The notes below the pieces were generated by a model. It saw only the letters and a program-made list of their open reading frames with translations, was not told where the DNA came from and did not search any database. A stretch of DNA of 64,000 nt. Origin: Symbiodinium natans. Its lineage: Eukaryota; Sar; Dinophyceae; Suessiales; Symbiodiniaceae. The translations under genes were made by a program, and so were the position numbers. Shown piece by piece: positions 44,952 to 55,500 of this stretch; the stretch's first letter is position 1; the number at the start of each line of letters is the position of its first letter. The stretch spans positions 220,001-284,000 of the forward strand of contig CAJNDS010002299.1 in assembly GCA_905221605.1 (NCBI GenBank). Reading direction: 5' to 3'.

Positions 44952-45758
44952 TTACTTCATCAGCTCCGACTCGTAGTGTGCGAACTTGCAATTCTCTCCC
45001 CAGGTGCACTTGCCCTGCATGAAGTAGTTGCACATGCGCGACTTGAAGCCTGGTGCGCCCGGTGCGCCGTTTCCCAACATAGCTTGGCCCATTTGGCCCA
45101 TCATCGGGTCTGGCCCCTTGCCTGCGCCCTTGCCATCCGAGCCATCGCCGTGCCAAAATGTGCAGCCATCTCTGGGGCACGCCATTCCTGCTTCGTAGTA
45201 CCTGCAAATCTGCATGCCAGGCGGTGGCTTGGGTGGATACCAACCGCCCTTGCCTCCCCCCTGCATCCCTGCAACGGCACCCACCAAGGGAACCAGAAGC
45301 TGCAACAAGCCCGCCACAGCAGGATTTGCATTGCCCTGCATGCCCTTCCCTCCATCGTCTCCCTTTCCGCCGCCACATCCGCTAAGGGCACCGCTGAGGG
45401 CAGAGAGGTCCAAGCCGGGAGGGGGGCCCTGGCTCCCGTTGAGCAGGGGATTCATTGCCATGCCCTTCCCGAAGCCTTTTCCTTTGAACTTGAAGGTCAC
45501 GGTGACGGGGGTGGTCAGGCTCTGCGGGACGTTGCCGTTGACGTGCTCCACGATCCACTTCGCATCATCTGCCGTGTTCATCTCCACAACTGCCGCGGCA
45601 GCTGTTTTGCCCGGTGCTACGGGGAGCATCCTGGCATCCTTCACGATGCCGTACTGGCCGAAGATCGACATGCAGAACTCGTTGGTGCAATCGACCGGAA
45701 GGCCCGTTACGAAGAGGGTCGGACTCGGTGGCCCGTTCGGAGGAGTTGACGACATCAT
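44952..45758 (-). CDS. Type B RRM protein with two CCCH zinc fingers, intact copy
   Basis: This 268-residue intronless gene is the most complete type B member and the first of the array in transcription order. The RRM occupies residues 15-90: RNP2-like LFVTGL at 15-20, aromatic-free RNP1 core AAAAVVEM at 53-60, and NGNVPQ at 74-79. KGKGFGKG follows at 92-99. A hydrophobic segment (AGLLQLLVPLVGAVAGM) spans 149-165. Finger 1 is at 185-203 (C-X8-C-X4-C-X3-H) and finger 2 at 243-261 (C-X7-C-X5-C-X3-H, CNYFMQGKCTWGENCKFAH), then YESELMK. Two fingers plus an RRM suggest sequence-specific mRNA binding. The target and any partner are unknown. Start: tandem ATG ATG conserved in all three B genes. Confidence 0.93.
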   Translation of the reverse strand: MMSSTPPNGPPSPTLFVTGLPVDCTNEFCMSIFGQYGIVKDARMLPVAPGKTAAAAVVEMNTADDAKWIVEHVNGNVPQSLTTPVTVTFKFKGKGFGKGMAMNPLLNGSQGPPPGLDLSALSGALSGCGGGKGDDGGKGMQGNANPAVAGLLQLLVPLVGAVAGMQGGGKGGWYPPKPPPGMQICRYYEAGMACPRDGCTFWHGDGSDGKGAGKGPDPMMGQMGQAMLGNGAPGAPGFKSRMCNYFMQGKCTWGENCKFAHYESELMK

Positions 45759-45799
45759 CGGGTCTGATGGCTGTGCTGCTCAGCACGATGGCCAAGCCT

Positions 45800-47620
45800 A
45801 TGGCGTGTACCGCTCTGAAAGACAGGAACGTTTCTAATTTGAAATGTCTGCTTTACGATGTGTATCAGGAAAGATTTGCAAAAAGCAGATCAGTTCGTTT
45901 TGAGACACTTTGTGAGCTGATTGTAATAAGACCCTGACCCTTGGTCTGTAAGCCATATGGCATGACACGAAAGAATCGACAGCGCTGCGCGAAGCTCATG
46001 CGGTCCTGGCTTCCAGTCATCAAGACACCATAGGATCAGCGAGCCAGGGCATCAGATCAGATGTCAATTTGCACTATGGGGAGCTGGACTCTCTCTCTCT
46101 CTCTCTCTCTCTCCCCCTCTCTCTCTACACGCATAGGGTCCCCCCGAAGGGCGTGCAATCATTCTTTCTTTCATGGAGCCGGGAAGATCACTCCCCGGGC
46201 AAATACTGCCCGCCCTGCTTGGGTGTGGTATGTCGCTCTCCGTATCTCTCTGGCCCTCTCTCTTCCTGCTCACTTGACCTCCCGAAGGAGGCCGCCCGTG
46301 GGGCCGTGCTTCAGCGATCCCGTCGGAGTGAAACGGTCATGCTTTCCCACACGGGTGGACGGTTTTCCTTCCCCAGCGCTTGGGGACGGATGGGTTTATG
46401 TGCTGCCTCTCTTTGCCTCCCTCTCTGTCTCTATTTCATTCGCTTTTGTTGTTGTTGTTTTCTTTTTTCGCTCTCTTACATGTCAAGACACCTACCTGCA
46501 CTCATGGAATAGGGCAGCAACCAAATGAGTTCAAATCTCGCTGCCATGCCTCCGCCGGCTCTGCGCCCGCCAAAGCACGAAGCGCCACAGCAAACGCGTC
46601 GGCGGTGGCCTGCAGCAGCGCTGTGCGCTGACGCGGAACCCAGTCACGAAGGCTTCCAACAAGAAACACCCCTTGTCCGCTTGCTTCAACCAAAGGTCAC
46701 TTCCTACGGCCCTGCAAAATACGCTTCGAGATCCCTGGGCCGGAAAGTGTAGCAGCGTAGGTACTGAAGCAGCAGTGAAGCCACGTCTGAACTCAAAGAC
46801 GTCCAGCTCCAGCCGCTAGCGCACTCACTCACTTTCTGACTGCCAAGGTGTCCAAACTCGGACGCATGACACAGCAGGACATAGGATAACATGGCAGGGG
46901 AGCAACGTAGACGTAGCTCTATACGTGACATAAAGATTTAAGAGCAAAAAACAAGCAAAACTGTATATCGTACGAATATGCGATTGTTTCTACATCATAT
47001 TCGCAGACTATTACACAGATGTGAAACAAGCCAACGGCAGCGCCTCGGGCAAATAGCCGCCCTGCAACGTGCAAACGACTCGCCGACAGCACTGGCCTGA
47101 AATTCCAGGTTAGATAGCTGGATAATGGATAGATAGATACATCGATAGAGAGAGATAGAGAGCGATAGAGAGAGATATAGACAGAGGTAGAGAGAGAGAG
47201 AGAGAGCGAGAGAAAAAACTCAAGACCTCATCAGAATCATCGGATCAGTACCCGCCGCCCTCCGCCAGAATAATGGGAGAATCGGAGACGCCCACCACCC
47301 CCAAATGATCGCGGTGATTTTTGTCGGGGAAGAGGGGTTTCCTGCTTGGTCTAAGCCCCGCAAATTGTCACGCAGTCCACCCTAAAACCCTACAAGCCCT
47401 AGTTACCTGAAGTAAACCCTGTAAACCCTAAGTAAACTTACCGCCAAACCCAACCAAAACCCTCTAAACCCTAATTGATCATCACACCCTAAACCCTGCC
47501 CTACACCTCTTCCCTCACAAGTCTGCCTTTGTCGCCTCTGGGTCCCAAGGCAAGACTTTTTGGCCGCTGCCTTATGAGTCTCAAACCCGACTGGTGGTGT
47601 AAACCGTATTTGTCAACATA
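45800..47620. other. Mostly non-coding; simple repeats and degenerate telomere block
   Basis: The stretch contains (CT)n at about 46089-46126, (GA)n with ATAG units at about 47125-47216, and a degenerate CCCTAAA block at about 47380-47500. One minus-strand open piece at about 46685-46502 (DWVPRQRTALLQATADAFAV, G/C-ending codons) could be an exon, but nothing joins to it. Confidence 0.5.
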
Positions 47621-47993
47621 ATCGCAATATTAATAAGCCGGAACAAGCCCGGCAGGTCGAGCTCTCCTCTTGCGGAGACGGAGGGCGGGGGATTCTTCTG
47701 CTTCCGCTGGCAAACTACTTGAGAGGGTCGTATCGGCTTCAGAGGCGAGTTCCAAGTCTACTCCATTTGTCCATAAGAGCAGATCGCAGAAGATTCGTGG
47801 GGAACCTTGACTCAAAACAAATCTGTAAGACCCTCCCTGAGTCGAGTAACCCCCACTGCCCTGGGAAGAGTGCTGAGATTGCTGAGTGCTGGGGCGTGCT
47901 CGAGCAGCACAGGCTTCAAAGAGCCCCGCAGAGTAGCGGAGAGGAGCGGATGGATCACCCTGGCATGAAACATTCTCAGGTCGTTGGGCTGAG

Positions 47994-49065
47994 CTAGTAT
48001 CTTCTTTCCGCTTCAGGCATGATGCAAAGCGGGTGTATAAGAGTGGGGTGGACAGATATTGCCATCTCCTGCAGGGCCTCCAGGCCGTCGAAGCCCATGG
48101 CTATGCAAAGCACATCCGGACCAAAGGCCTGGCGGGTCCCCACGATCATTACAGTACCACCATCATCCACTGATATATGTTGAAGCCTTGTGGGCTTTGA
48201 AATTGACAGGGAAGACACCTTTCCTGAGCAAGCCACGAGTCTGCGACCGGTACCCTTCAACAGCGCTAAGCTTGTCTCTGTGCCGAAATCCAAGGGTATG
48301 GAGTGGATGGGCTTCACATCTTATCCCATCTTGCTCTTCGGCATGTCAAGATGGGAAATCAAGATCCATGCTACTGGATTATGAGTCAACCATCATCGGG
48401 GAAGAACCGAGGATGCTGGCGGAAAGCCAGAACCTTTCATACCTTCAGAGGGCTTACAGCTGTGAGGAGCACCTCATTTGGGATTCGAAATTGTCCCCAC
48501 AATGCTCCATGAACCTCGAGCCCAACACAACGATTGCACATGCCCGGCTCTCTCCAGCCCTTCAGGCTCAAAACGGCTTGCATGCCTATACTAAGAACCA
48601 CCACCACAGATGTCACTCATGTTTTGCCATTCATCCCGGAAGAAGCATGAGGCTGGCCTCGATTTCAGGCCACGCGCATGCCTTTGCAAGACTGTTGATC
48701 TCTGACATCTTGACATGGGGATCATTACCGCGCGTGGCTAGACTGCCACCGATAATTAATGCACTGAATGCCGGCGAGGCACCGACAATATTTTCCAGGC
48801 TTCAGCATCGCCAGCCCCTTCCGCGTGGAGCGCCAAGTGGAGATATTTCATGAAGAGCAAGCAGTACCGAGACGCACATATGCATAAGTCCACATACTCA
48901 CTGCCAGGCCCAGGGGCCAGAGAAACTTCCGCGTGCAAGGGCTTGAACCGCCACTCTTGTGCTGGCCCTTATGCTTATGTAGACAGGACACATTCTCTGG
49001 CCGCCTTCGGGCAATGGGAGATTCATGGTTGCCCCTTTGCCAGCACCATAGCCCCTCTCCTCAGC
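47994..49065 (-). CDS. Candidate multi-exon gene, function unknown
   Basis: Four minus-strand exons join in phase. They are 49065-48902 (includes GYGAGKGATMNLPLPEGG), 48799-48636 (ENIVGASPAFSALIIGGSLA), 48549-48443 (CVGLEVHGALWGQFRIPNEV) and 48311 down to a GC donor at 48011 or a TAG stop at 47994 (includes HISVDDGGTVMIVGTRQAFG). The inferred introns have GT, GA and GT donors and AG acceptors, with lengths 102, 86 and 131 nt. A further open piece at about 47790-47630 (ASEADTTLSSSLPAEAEESP) ending in TAA may be the last exon. The translation is not recognised. Caution: the plus strand carries a 264-codon open frame (48059-48853) over the same DNA, so the alternative is a plus-strand gene. Confidence 0.4.
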
Positions 49066-49204
49066 CTGCAACCGCGATGCTTTCGAGAGCTGGGAATGTC
49101 ACACTTACTCATGATAAATCAGAAGTCTCCACATGCTCAAGACTTTGCAAAACTCACACGAAAAAGACAAGAAAATAAATGTTTGACATGCGCATAAACA
49201 ATGC

Positions 49205-49330
49205 GTTGGGTCCTGCCCCCACTCATTAACAGTAGTCTAGCATGTCTAGCACAGGGGTGATCTGAGGGGCTGCAAAATAGTGCTACTCCACATATTATCC
49301 GACTGTTAACGAGTGGGGGCAGTACCCAAA
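49205..49330. repeat. MITE-like element with ~29-bp terminal inverted repeats
   Basis: Positions 49205-49233 match the reverse complement of 49302-49330 with two mismatches over 29 bp; the core is GCCCCCACTC against GAGTGGGGGC. The internal 68 bp has no coding potential. ACAATGCG occurs just outside each end, at 49198-49205 and 49330-49337, in direct orientation, possibly a target-site duplication. Confidence 0.75.
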
Positions 49331-49411
49331 CAATGCGCAACATCACGAAAGAAGGAACGACGATTCAATGCAGGCGTCACACCCCCCCCCCCCACCCAAC
49401 GCCCCTGCACT

Positions 49412-49504
49412 GTGCTTAAATCGGCCCCCGGGTCGAAGATTGAAGATGGTCTGGAAACTCCCCCTGACCATCTTCAATCTTCGATCCGGTGGCCGATTAA
49501 GCAC
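49412..49504. repeat. Foldback element with ~39-bp arms and a 14-nt loop
   Basis: Positions 49412-49451 and 49466-49504 are reverse complements with only a few mismatches. The core GAAGATTGAAGATGGTC pairs with GACCATCTTCAATCTTC without error. The tight loop and long stem would make a stable RNA hairpin. It lies about 80 bp from the inverted-repeat element at 49205-49330. Confidence 0.8.
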
Positions 49505-49509
49505 ATTGA

Positions 49510-52500
49510 AGTAATCGGTCTGGTCTAAGATAAAGTATCACTCTGAGACCGTCTTAGACATTGTCATCTCCATCCCTCACTCCTTCATTCCACTAGCATA
49601 TGCTGTCACGTAGGCCGAGCCGCGCACGCCGAGCTACGCAACGACCACTTCCCTCTTTCTGGATCCCTCTCAGGTCTCATAGGCCAGGTCGCAACGGCCG
49701 CGCGTATAAGTGAAGATACACAACTGGGAGGGTCAGGTATATGAATTGAACTTATGAAGTTGTAACTTATCCAGATGGTGCGATCTGCCCGCGGTTAGCA
49801 GCAGTGCTGATCTGCTTGGTGTTGATCTGATGCCCAACTCTCGGGGGGGGGGGGGCAGAAGCACTTGAGGCCGGAAAGCCCAAAGCTGCTGGCATGTTGC
49901 ACCGGCTGCTTCCCAAGTTCAGGGCGCCCTTGCATCTCTAGCATTGCTGTTCATATTCGTGTAGACTCGTAGACATGTCGGCAGAAAGCACCGCCTTGCC
50001 CTTGAGGAAGGGGAAGAAGTGGAGGTCGCTCCTCAGTCAGCCAACTTGGGGCAACTTGATGCGAAGCAACACTGTCATTGACACTGTCACATGCTTCCTG
50101 AAGTCGCCTCGGAAGCCTCGAAAGGCCTGGACGATCCCTGCAGAACGCTTTCAAGGGGATACACATATATTACAATACAACACCACATAATACATAAAGG
50201 TTCTTGCCTCATGTATATACATATATACATATATACCTATATCTATCTGTCTATATCTCTCTCTCTCACACACGCGCTCTCTCTCTCTCGTGCGTGCGCG
50301 CGGCAGCTGTGCTCCGTAATTTCAGATAAAACCAAATTATACAAAGCAATGTGCAATTTTGAGCCCTGGACTGGTCCACGTGAATGGAAATGCACAGGAC
50401 TCGCTGGTCCTGCGAAGAGGGAAGGCGGGAACCATGATTCCCAGATTGCTTGCAAAATGCACACGGGAGGTTGCAAGACTTTGCACAAGGCAGACTCAGC
50501 AGCAGAACCTTTTTTGCCAGCGCTGGCAATGGATCCTGGTTGGATCTGCCTCGTTCGGCCAGTTGATCCATGAACTGCTACAACAGCTGCGATGGTTCGA
50601 CGCTGGTACTGTGTAGCTCTGCTCCGACAAGTCGCCACCAAGGTCTGCCTTCCTTTACCCGCAACAAGGACAGGTTTGTTAACACAAAAATAGGGCGCGA
50701 CAGCAACTGGCGGCTAGCGCTTCGGTGCTAAAAACCGGAGCCTGCATGATCAGGGCTAAGTACTGGCGTAAGTAGTGGATGACCAGGGACCAGGAGGCTT
50801 TCAGTGCCCATGTGTACTGCCGAGATCAGTCGACTGCCGAGTGAAGCCAGAAACCCCTGTGCAAGATAAAAGCATGTGTTGGTGGGTCGCATGGGCCGGC
50901 CACGGCTTGCCTCTGCTACACAGTACTGGTACCCATGCGGCAGCCTCAGCGACACTCCAAGTACGCGCACGCGATTCTCTCAACAGACATCTCTAGCCTG
51001 TAGCACTTGCCCAAAGGCTCCAACGTAGTTCCTTTTTGGGTTAGTTATAGAAGAAGGTACTACAAAAGAGCCCTTGAGATATGGACTGAGTCGCAGCTGC
51101 CGCAAGCCCATGCAATGCTTGTCCCCAGCATTGCCAAAACAAGCAATATATAATCATAGTATAGTCCTGCCTTCGAGGCAGGTAAGTGCAACTGAAGCTA
51201 TCAAACTGTTGTTGCTTGGCACACCTTGGTCAGCGGACCAGGACTAGAGTTCTAATGAGTTCTAAACCCATGAAGCTGATATTTTCAGGTGTACACTTTC
51301 TGCCTGCGCCTTGAAACACTACCTGCAGCAACCTGGGACTTGCCAGGTACATGCATATAAAATCGACTCTATAAGCCCTGAACTTTACGTTCTTACAGGG
51401 CTGTAACTCTAAGACCTGCAGAGTTCACCTTCGGCTCACCTTGTAGGGCCTCCCTCAAGGTTTGCGCAGGCAATCTCCAGCATTCTGGCGCCACAGGTAG
51501 GAGTTGGGGTTGTTTCGGGTTTCGACGCTCGCATACGGCGTACGGCCAGTTGATTAGCGTGCTGGGGTGCAAGCCGGGACGGTGGATCCCGAGAGCAGAG
51601 AAAGAGAGAGGAGGAAGGGTGACACGCAAGCAAAAAGAAGCAAACTCCTAGACATCATGCCGCAAATGTTGCGGGGTATGCTGTCGTCGCATGCACAGGA
51701 TGTAACATACTTTTGCTGTCATGATACAACAGAAACAGAGCGGGAAAGCACGTCACGGAGTGCCATGTTGTACCGAACCCGGCATTGAGTGCGACTGCAA
51801 CGTGCTAGGCACATTACTTCCGTTGGTCCGACAGGCCCTCACCGCATTCAGCCTGTGCATGCAGTGAGCCCCGATCTTGAGAACTCCCCTCCTCAACGCA
51901 ACCGCAGATGCCCAAACACATCTCCCAAACGTCGGTACGTTCAGCCTAAGCTCAAAACCATGAATCTCAAGCCTGCTAACATCACGCGGGCCTGCGTGCC
52001 AGAAGATGCACCTCATCATCAGCTGTGGGGTTCCAACGGGTGCACAAGACTACATACACACTTTCCTCTACAAAGGATCCTGCATATCAGATGAACCTTA
52101 TTAGACCAAGACGGTATGTGTTCGAGGCCTGCGATACTAAGCTATGCACTCACCATGAATTGGAACCCGGAGGCCGTGGCAGCTCTTGACATGGGTGTGC
52201 ACCGCAAGATGCCGCAGCCAAACACATCCAAACACATCGCACAGTGCCTGTGGGAGCATGCGAGAGCAAACGCTGCCAGCGCCGACTCACAGGCTGGGAG
52301 GTGGGGCTTGAGCAGATGGTTCTCATTTTGCAGTACTTTATCCCAGCCAAAGATGACAAAGAAATAGCGAACAAAACGACACAACACTGAAAGGCGGCGT
52401 TTTGCCAGCAGTGGACCACCCAACAAGGCCCAAGAGTCCTTGAAAAGAACAATGCAGAAACGGCAAAAGCAGAGGGATGAGACATGAGAGGCCAAGCGAT

Positions 52501-55500
52501 AAGCGGGCGCGCGACAAGTAGCACATCGCATCACCCTTGCGAAGCATCCGGTCATACTCTTCTCACATGCAACCATGGGGCCAGCGGCGAAAACTCCTCC
52601 CCCAAGACGCGATCAGTCTGTCAGGCAACATGCGCAGGGGGACCGAACGAAGCCCGCTTTCTTGTTTCTTTCAGGGCTTTCTTGGGATTGTTAAGGCAGG
52701 CTGCTACAGCTTGTAGACTTTCTGTTCCAAGGCCAAGGGCTGAGGCCCCCGGGAATCGAAATCCGCCCAGCCTGTCACCCCCAAGTTCTGCCTGAAACAC
52801 TTCAAGTATCCCAAAAGTATCAGGACATGACGTGGAACTCTACAAACTCATAGTACTCTCGAATTCTCTTCTGCAGCATGCTAGCTTCTTCCAGGTTATA
52901 CTTTGCTCTTTTTTGCTATCATGGGAGACGTTCCAGACTGCGCCTCGGCAATGGGATCCTCACAGTGAAACTCTTCTCGGACGAGGTCGCCTTGAGGGGG
53001 CAGGGGAGATGTGGATTCAACACTTTGACACGATACAGAATCAGGATGCAAGGATTGCAGCAACCAGAAATCTCAGTCTTCCGTGATCTCCAGTCAACCG
53101 CTCTTATGTGAGCTACCTAGATCTTCCTGATGCGGGAATCGGAGAGCAGTAGACATGAGTTTAGCAGACTGCCTCGTGGTCGGAGAATGAAGAGTGCGCA
53201 ATATTTGCGCATAGAACAGTTTTACCCCTCCCACCACAGCCCTCGCGGACCGCAGGCGGAATAATTCTCACCCCCGGGCCCCAGAACAGAAGAACAACCC
53301 GATAGCCGCTGCCGGCTTTAAGTTGTCATGCTTGCATGGCTCAGAGTTCAGCACTTCAGGGATGAAGCTTTCACGCGCGCGCCAATATTTCAAGATCAAC
53401 CCCCCTCCCCCACCCCCCCACCGCGGGCCGGTGACTCTTTCGTTTCCCATCGTTAAGCTGGCTACCTCATCAGAAGTCAGCCAGAGGCAGGGTGCCCTTC
53501 ACTGCACACTACGCAAGGTTGATGGCATGCAAGCACACTGATGAGCACAGGCTGGCAGCTTTGGATTGTGCTCCCACTCATGCCGTCAAGCTGCTTTGCA
53601 AGAGGTGGAACATTGTCAGCAGCCTCTTCCTTCAAGCCAGCTTTGCCAGACACTTTTGCACAGACAACCCATGCGCCAATCTACTGGTCTTCATCGTTTG
53701 AGCTACTACAAGAACTTCTTGGGTAATTCTGGGGCTCCAGGCATGCAGGCATGCAGCAGGCAAAATAAGAGTGCGTGCGCGGGCTTCAAGTGTCGAAAAA
53801 ATGAAAGGAGTCTAGGGTCTCGCGAAGTGGCCTCCGACGCAGCATTGAACATTTACGTGTGAATAATCCCCAGTATTTTTCAGATAACTACCGCATAATT
53901 CCGACAATGTGCTATAATCAATCGCAATTGCTGGGCCCAGTCCCGTCCCTGTTGCATTCACTTCGCCCAATTGAAAAATCAAAGAAATTATACACGTGCT
54001 ACGACTACAGTAACATAGTACGTAGAGTTCTCCATAATCAACATAATTAAACCATCCGTAGACTACATATATGATTCCTTGCGGTACTTCGGAGGGGGGT
54101 AGCATATATACAGATATAAATATGCACACATATTGACCCCATGCGCCTCATATGTATATATATATATATATATATAGAGCTTATTTATCTATCTATTTAA
54201 CATATTGACCCCATGCGCCCTGGATTCCCAGAAACAACCGAGCAGGGTGACCACCGCCCCCCGAGGATGGCGCCAAGGAAGCAGCGCATCACAATGCCCT
54301 CGCATGCCCTCGCGACTACAGATCCCTCCTGGTGTAGATATCGAATGGGCATATCAAAGCTTGGCACTTGGGTCACCTTGCAGGCCAAACCCCTCAAATC
54401 GGCATGTTCGTCTCCAGCCTGGCGCCATTCAACATCACTTTGAAGGCCGGATGGAACAGAAAATCACCTGGGCACCCGTTCGGACATCATGTTCTTGGCG
54501 TCACGCAGTGAAGTGCGTTCGAGAAACCCAGCCCCAGCGAAGCGTGTACCATTGGCCTGTGCCGACCCCCAAACCCTAAACGGCGCGTTGAGGCTCGAGC
54601 TGCCTCCAGGCAGTCGTGAGACAGAAAAGAGAAATCTGTGCGGCCGGGTAGCTGATGTTTTCCCCGATCAGTTCGACCCGTTCCTCAAGAGCACTTCCAT
54701 GCGGGCTCAACTCTGCATTGAAAGGAACAATAAATCTCCACATCACGCTGGGATGGCCTCTGGCTGGAAGTACAATGAGAGCACTGGAATAGGAAACACA
54801 TTGGTTTTCGAAAAACAAGGGGCTCGGCCGAAGAGCCGACACCCAAAAGTGTTGGAAATAACGTGTACCAAAATAAGAAATCCAAGGGTATCCTCGGATT
54901 TTGGGGGCCCAACTTCTTACTTTAGGAGCCTCTCGCGCGTAGGAAATTATGCGTGCAGTGCAAACCTGGGATCTTTGGAGGGTTGGGGGCATGAAATCCG
55001 GCGTCATTTTTTCAGGCCCAAAAGTGAACTAAGAAAAGATTCAAGTTGAATTGCTGCGGGAGCCAGAAAGTTGAATTTCCTTGCTTGCTGATGGGTGGGC
55101 CTCCTGGAATTGGAAAGGCTGCGAGGGTCTTTGAAAAATGGGAATGTGAATGAAGAGTTTGGGCAGGTCTGGGAGGGTTGGGGCGGGGTTTTCGGAACCC
55201 CCCGCAGAGATTGAGAACCTGAGGTGGTCTCTTTACATTTTGTTATTTTAGTCTTCGGCCTAGCAGGAAGTTCTCAAGTTAAGAACATGAGGGGGGTTCC
55301 CTACCAGACTTGCCCAAACTCTCAAAGACCCCATTGCCTCAAAACTAGTTGAGAAATCCAGTTCCCAGAGTGCCTTAGTTGAGTTTTGGCTTGCTTCATG
55401 CCCTGCAAGAAAGAATTTAAGAAACAAGAAATTTACTACCAATAAGAAATTCAGGAACCCTTGGGCCCTCCTTGCATCTTCCTTACATCTCCCGGTTGTG

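Larger units (their letters stand above)
38878..45800 (-). repeat. Direct duplication of a B-A gene pair (two ~1.8-kb copies)
   Basis: The unit B (45758-44952) plus A (44553-43930) repeats as B (40557-39844) plus A (39478-38878). Coding parts are nearly identical. Flanks before B (CTGCTCAGCACGA-like) and between B and A (CAACAGCAAAACTGTGCAT) are also shared. A third, partial unit is B at 37019-36312 with related flanking sequence at 36130-36240. The copies are about 5.1 kb apart. Confidence 0.8.

Noticed and set aside
46511-46546. GAGTTCAAATC resembling a tRNA T loop inside a 6-bp GGCAGC/GCTGCC stem
   Set aside because: No A box, anticodon arm or full acceptor stem; a simple hairpin is enough to explain it.
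48935-48955. Possible tRNA B box (GGTTCAAGCCC on the minus strand)
   Set aside because: T-stem pairing fails at several positions and no matching acceptor stem or A box is present; the segment fits the candidate exon at 49065-48902.
54489-55049. 186-codon plus-strand frame with protein-like composition
   Set aside because: The opposite strand is also open for 143 codons, the length is near chance expectation, and no domain or splice partner is visible.
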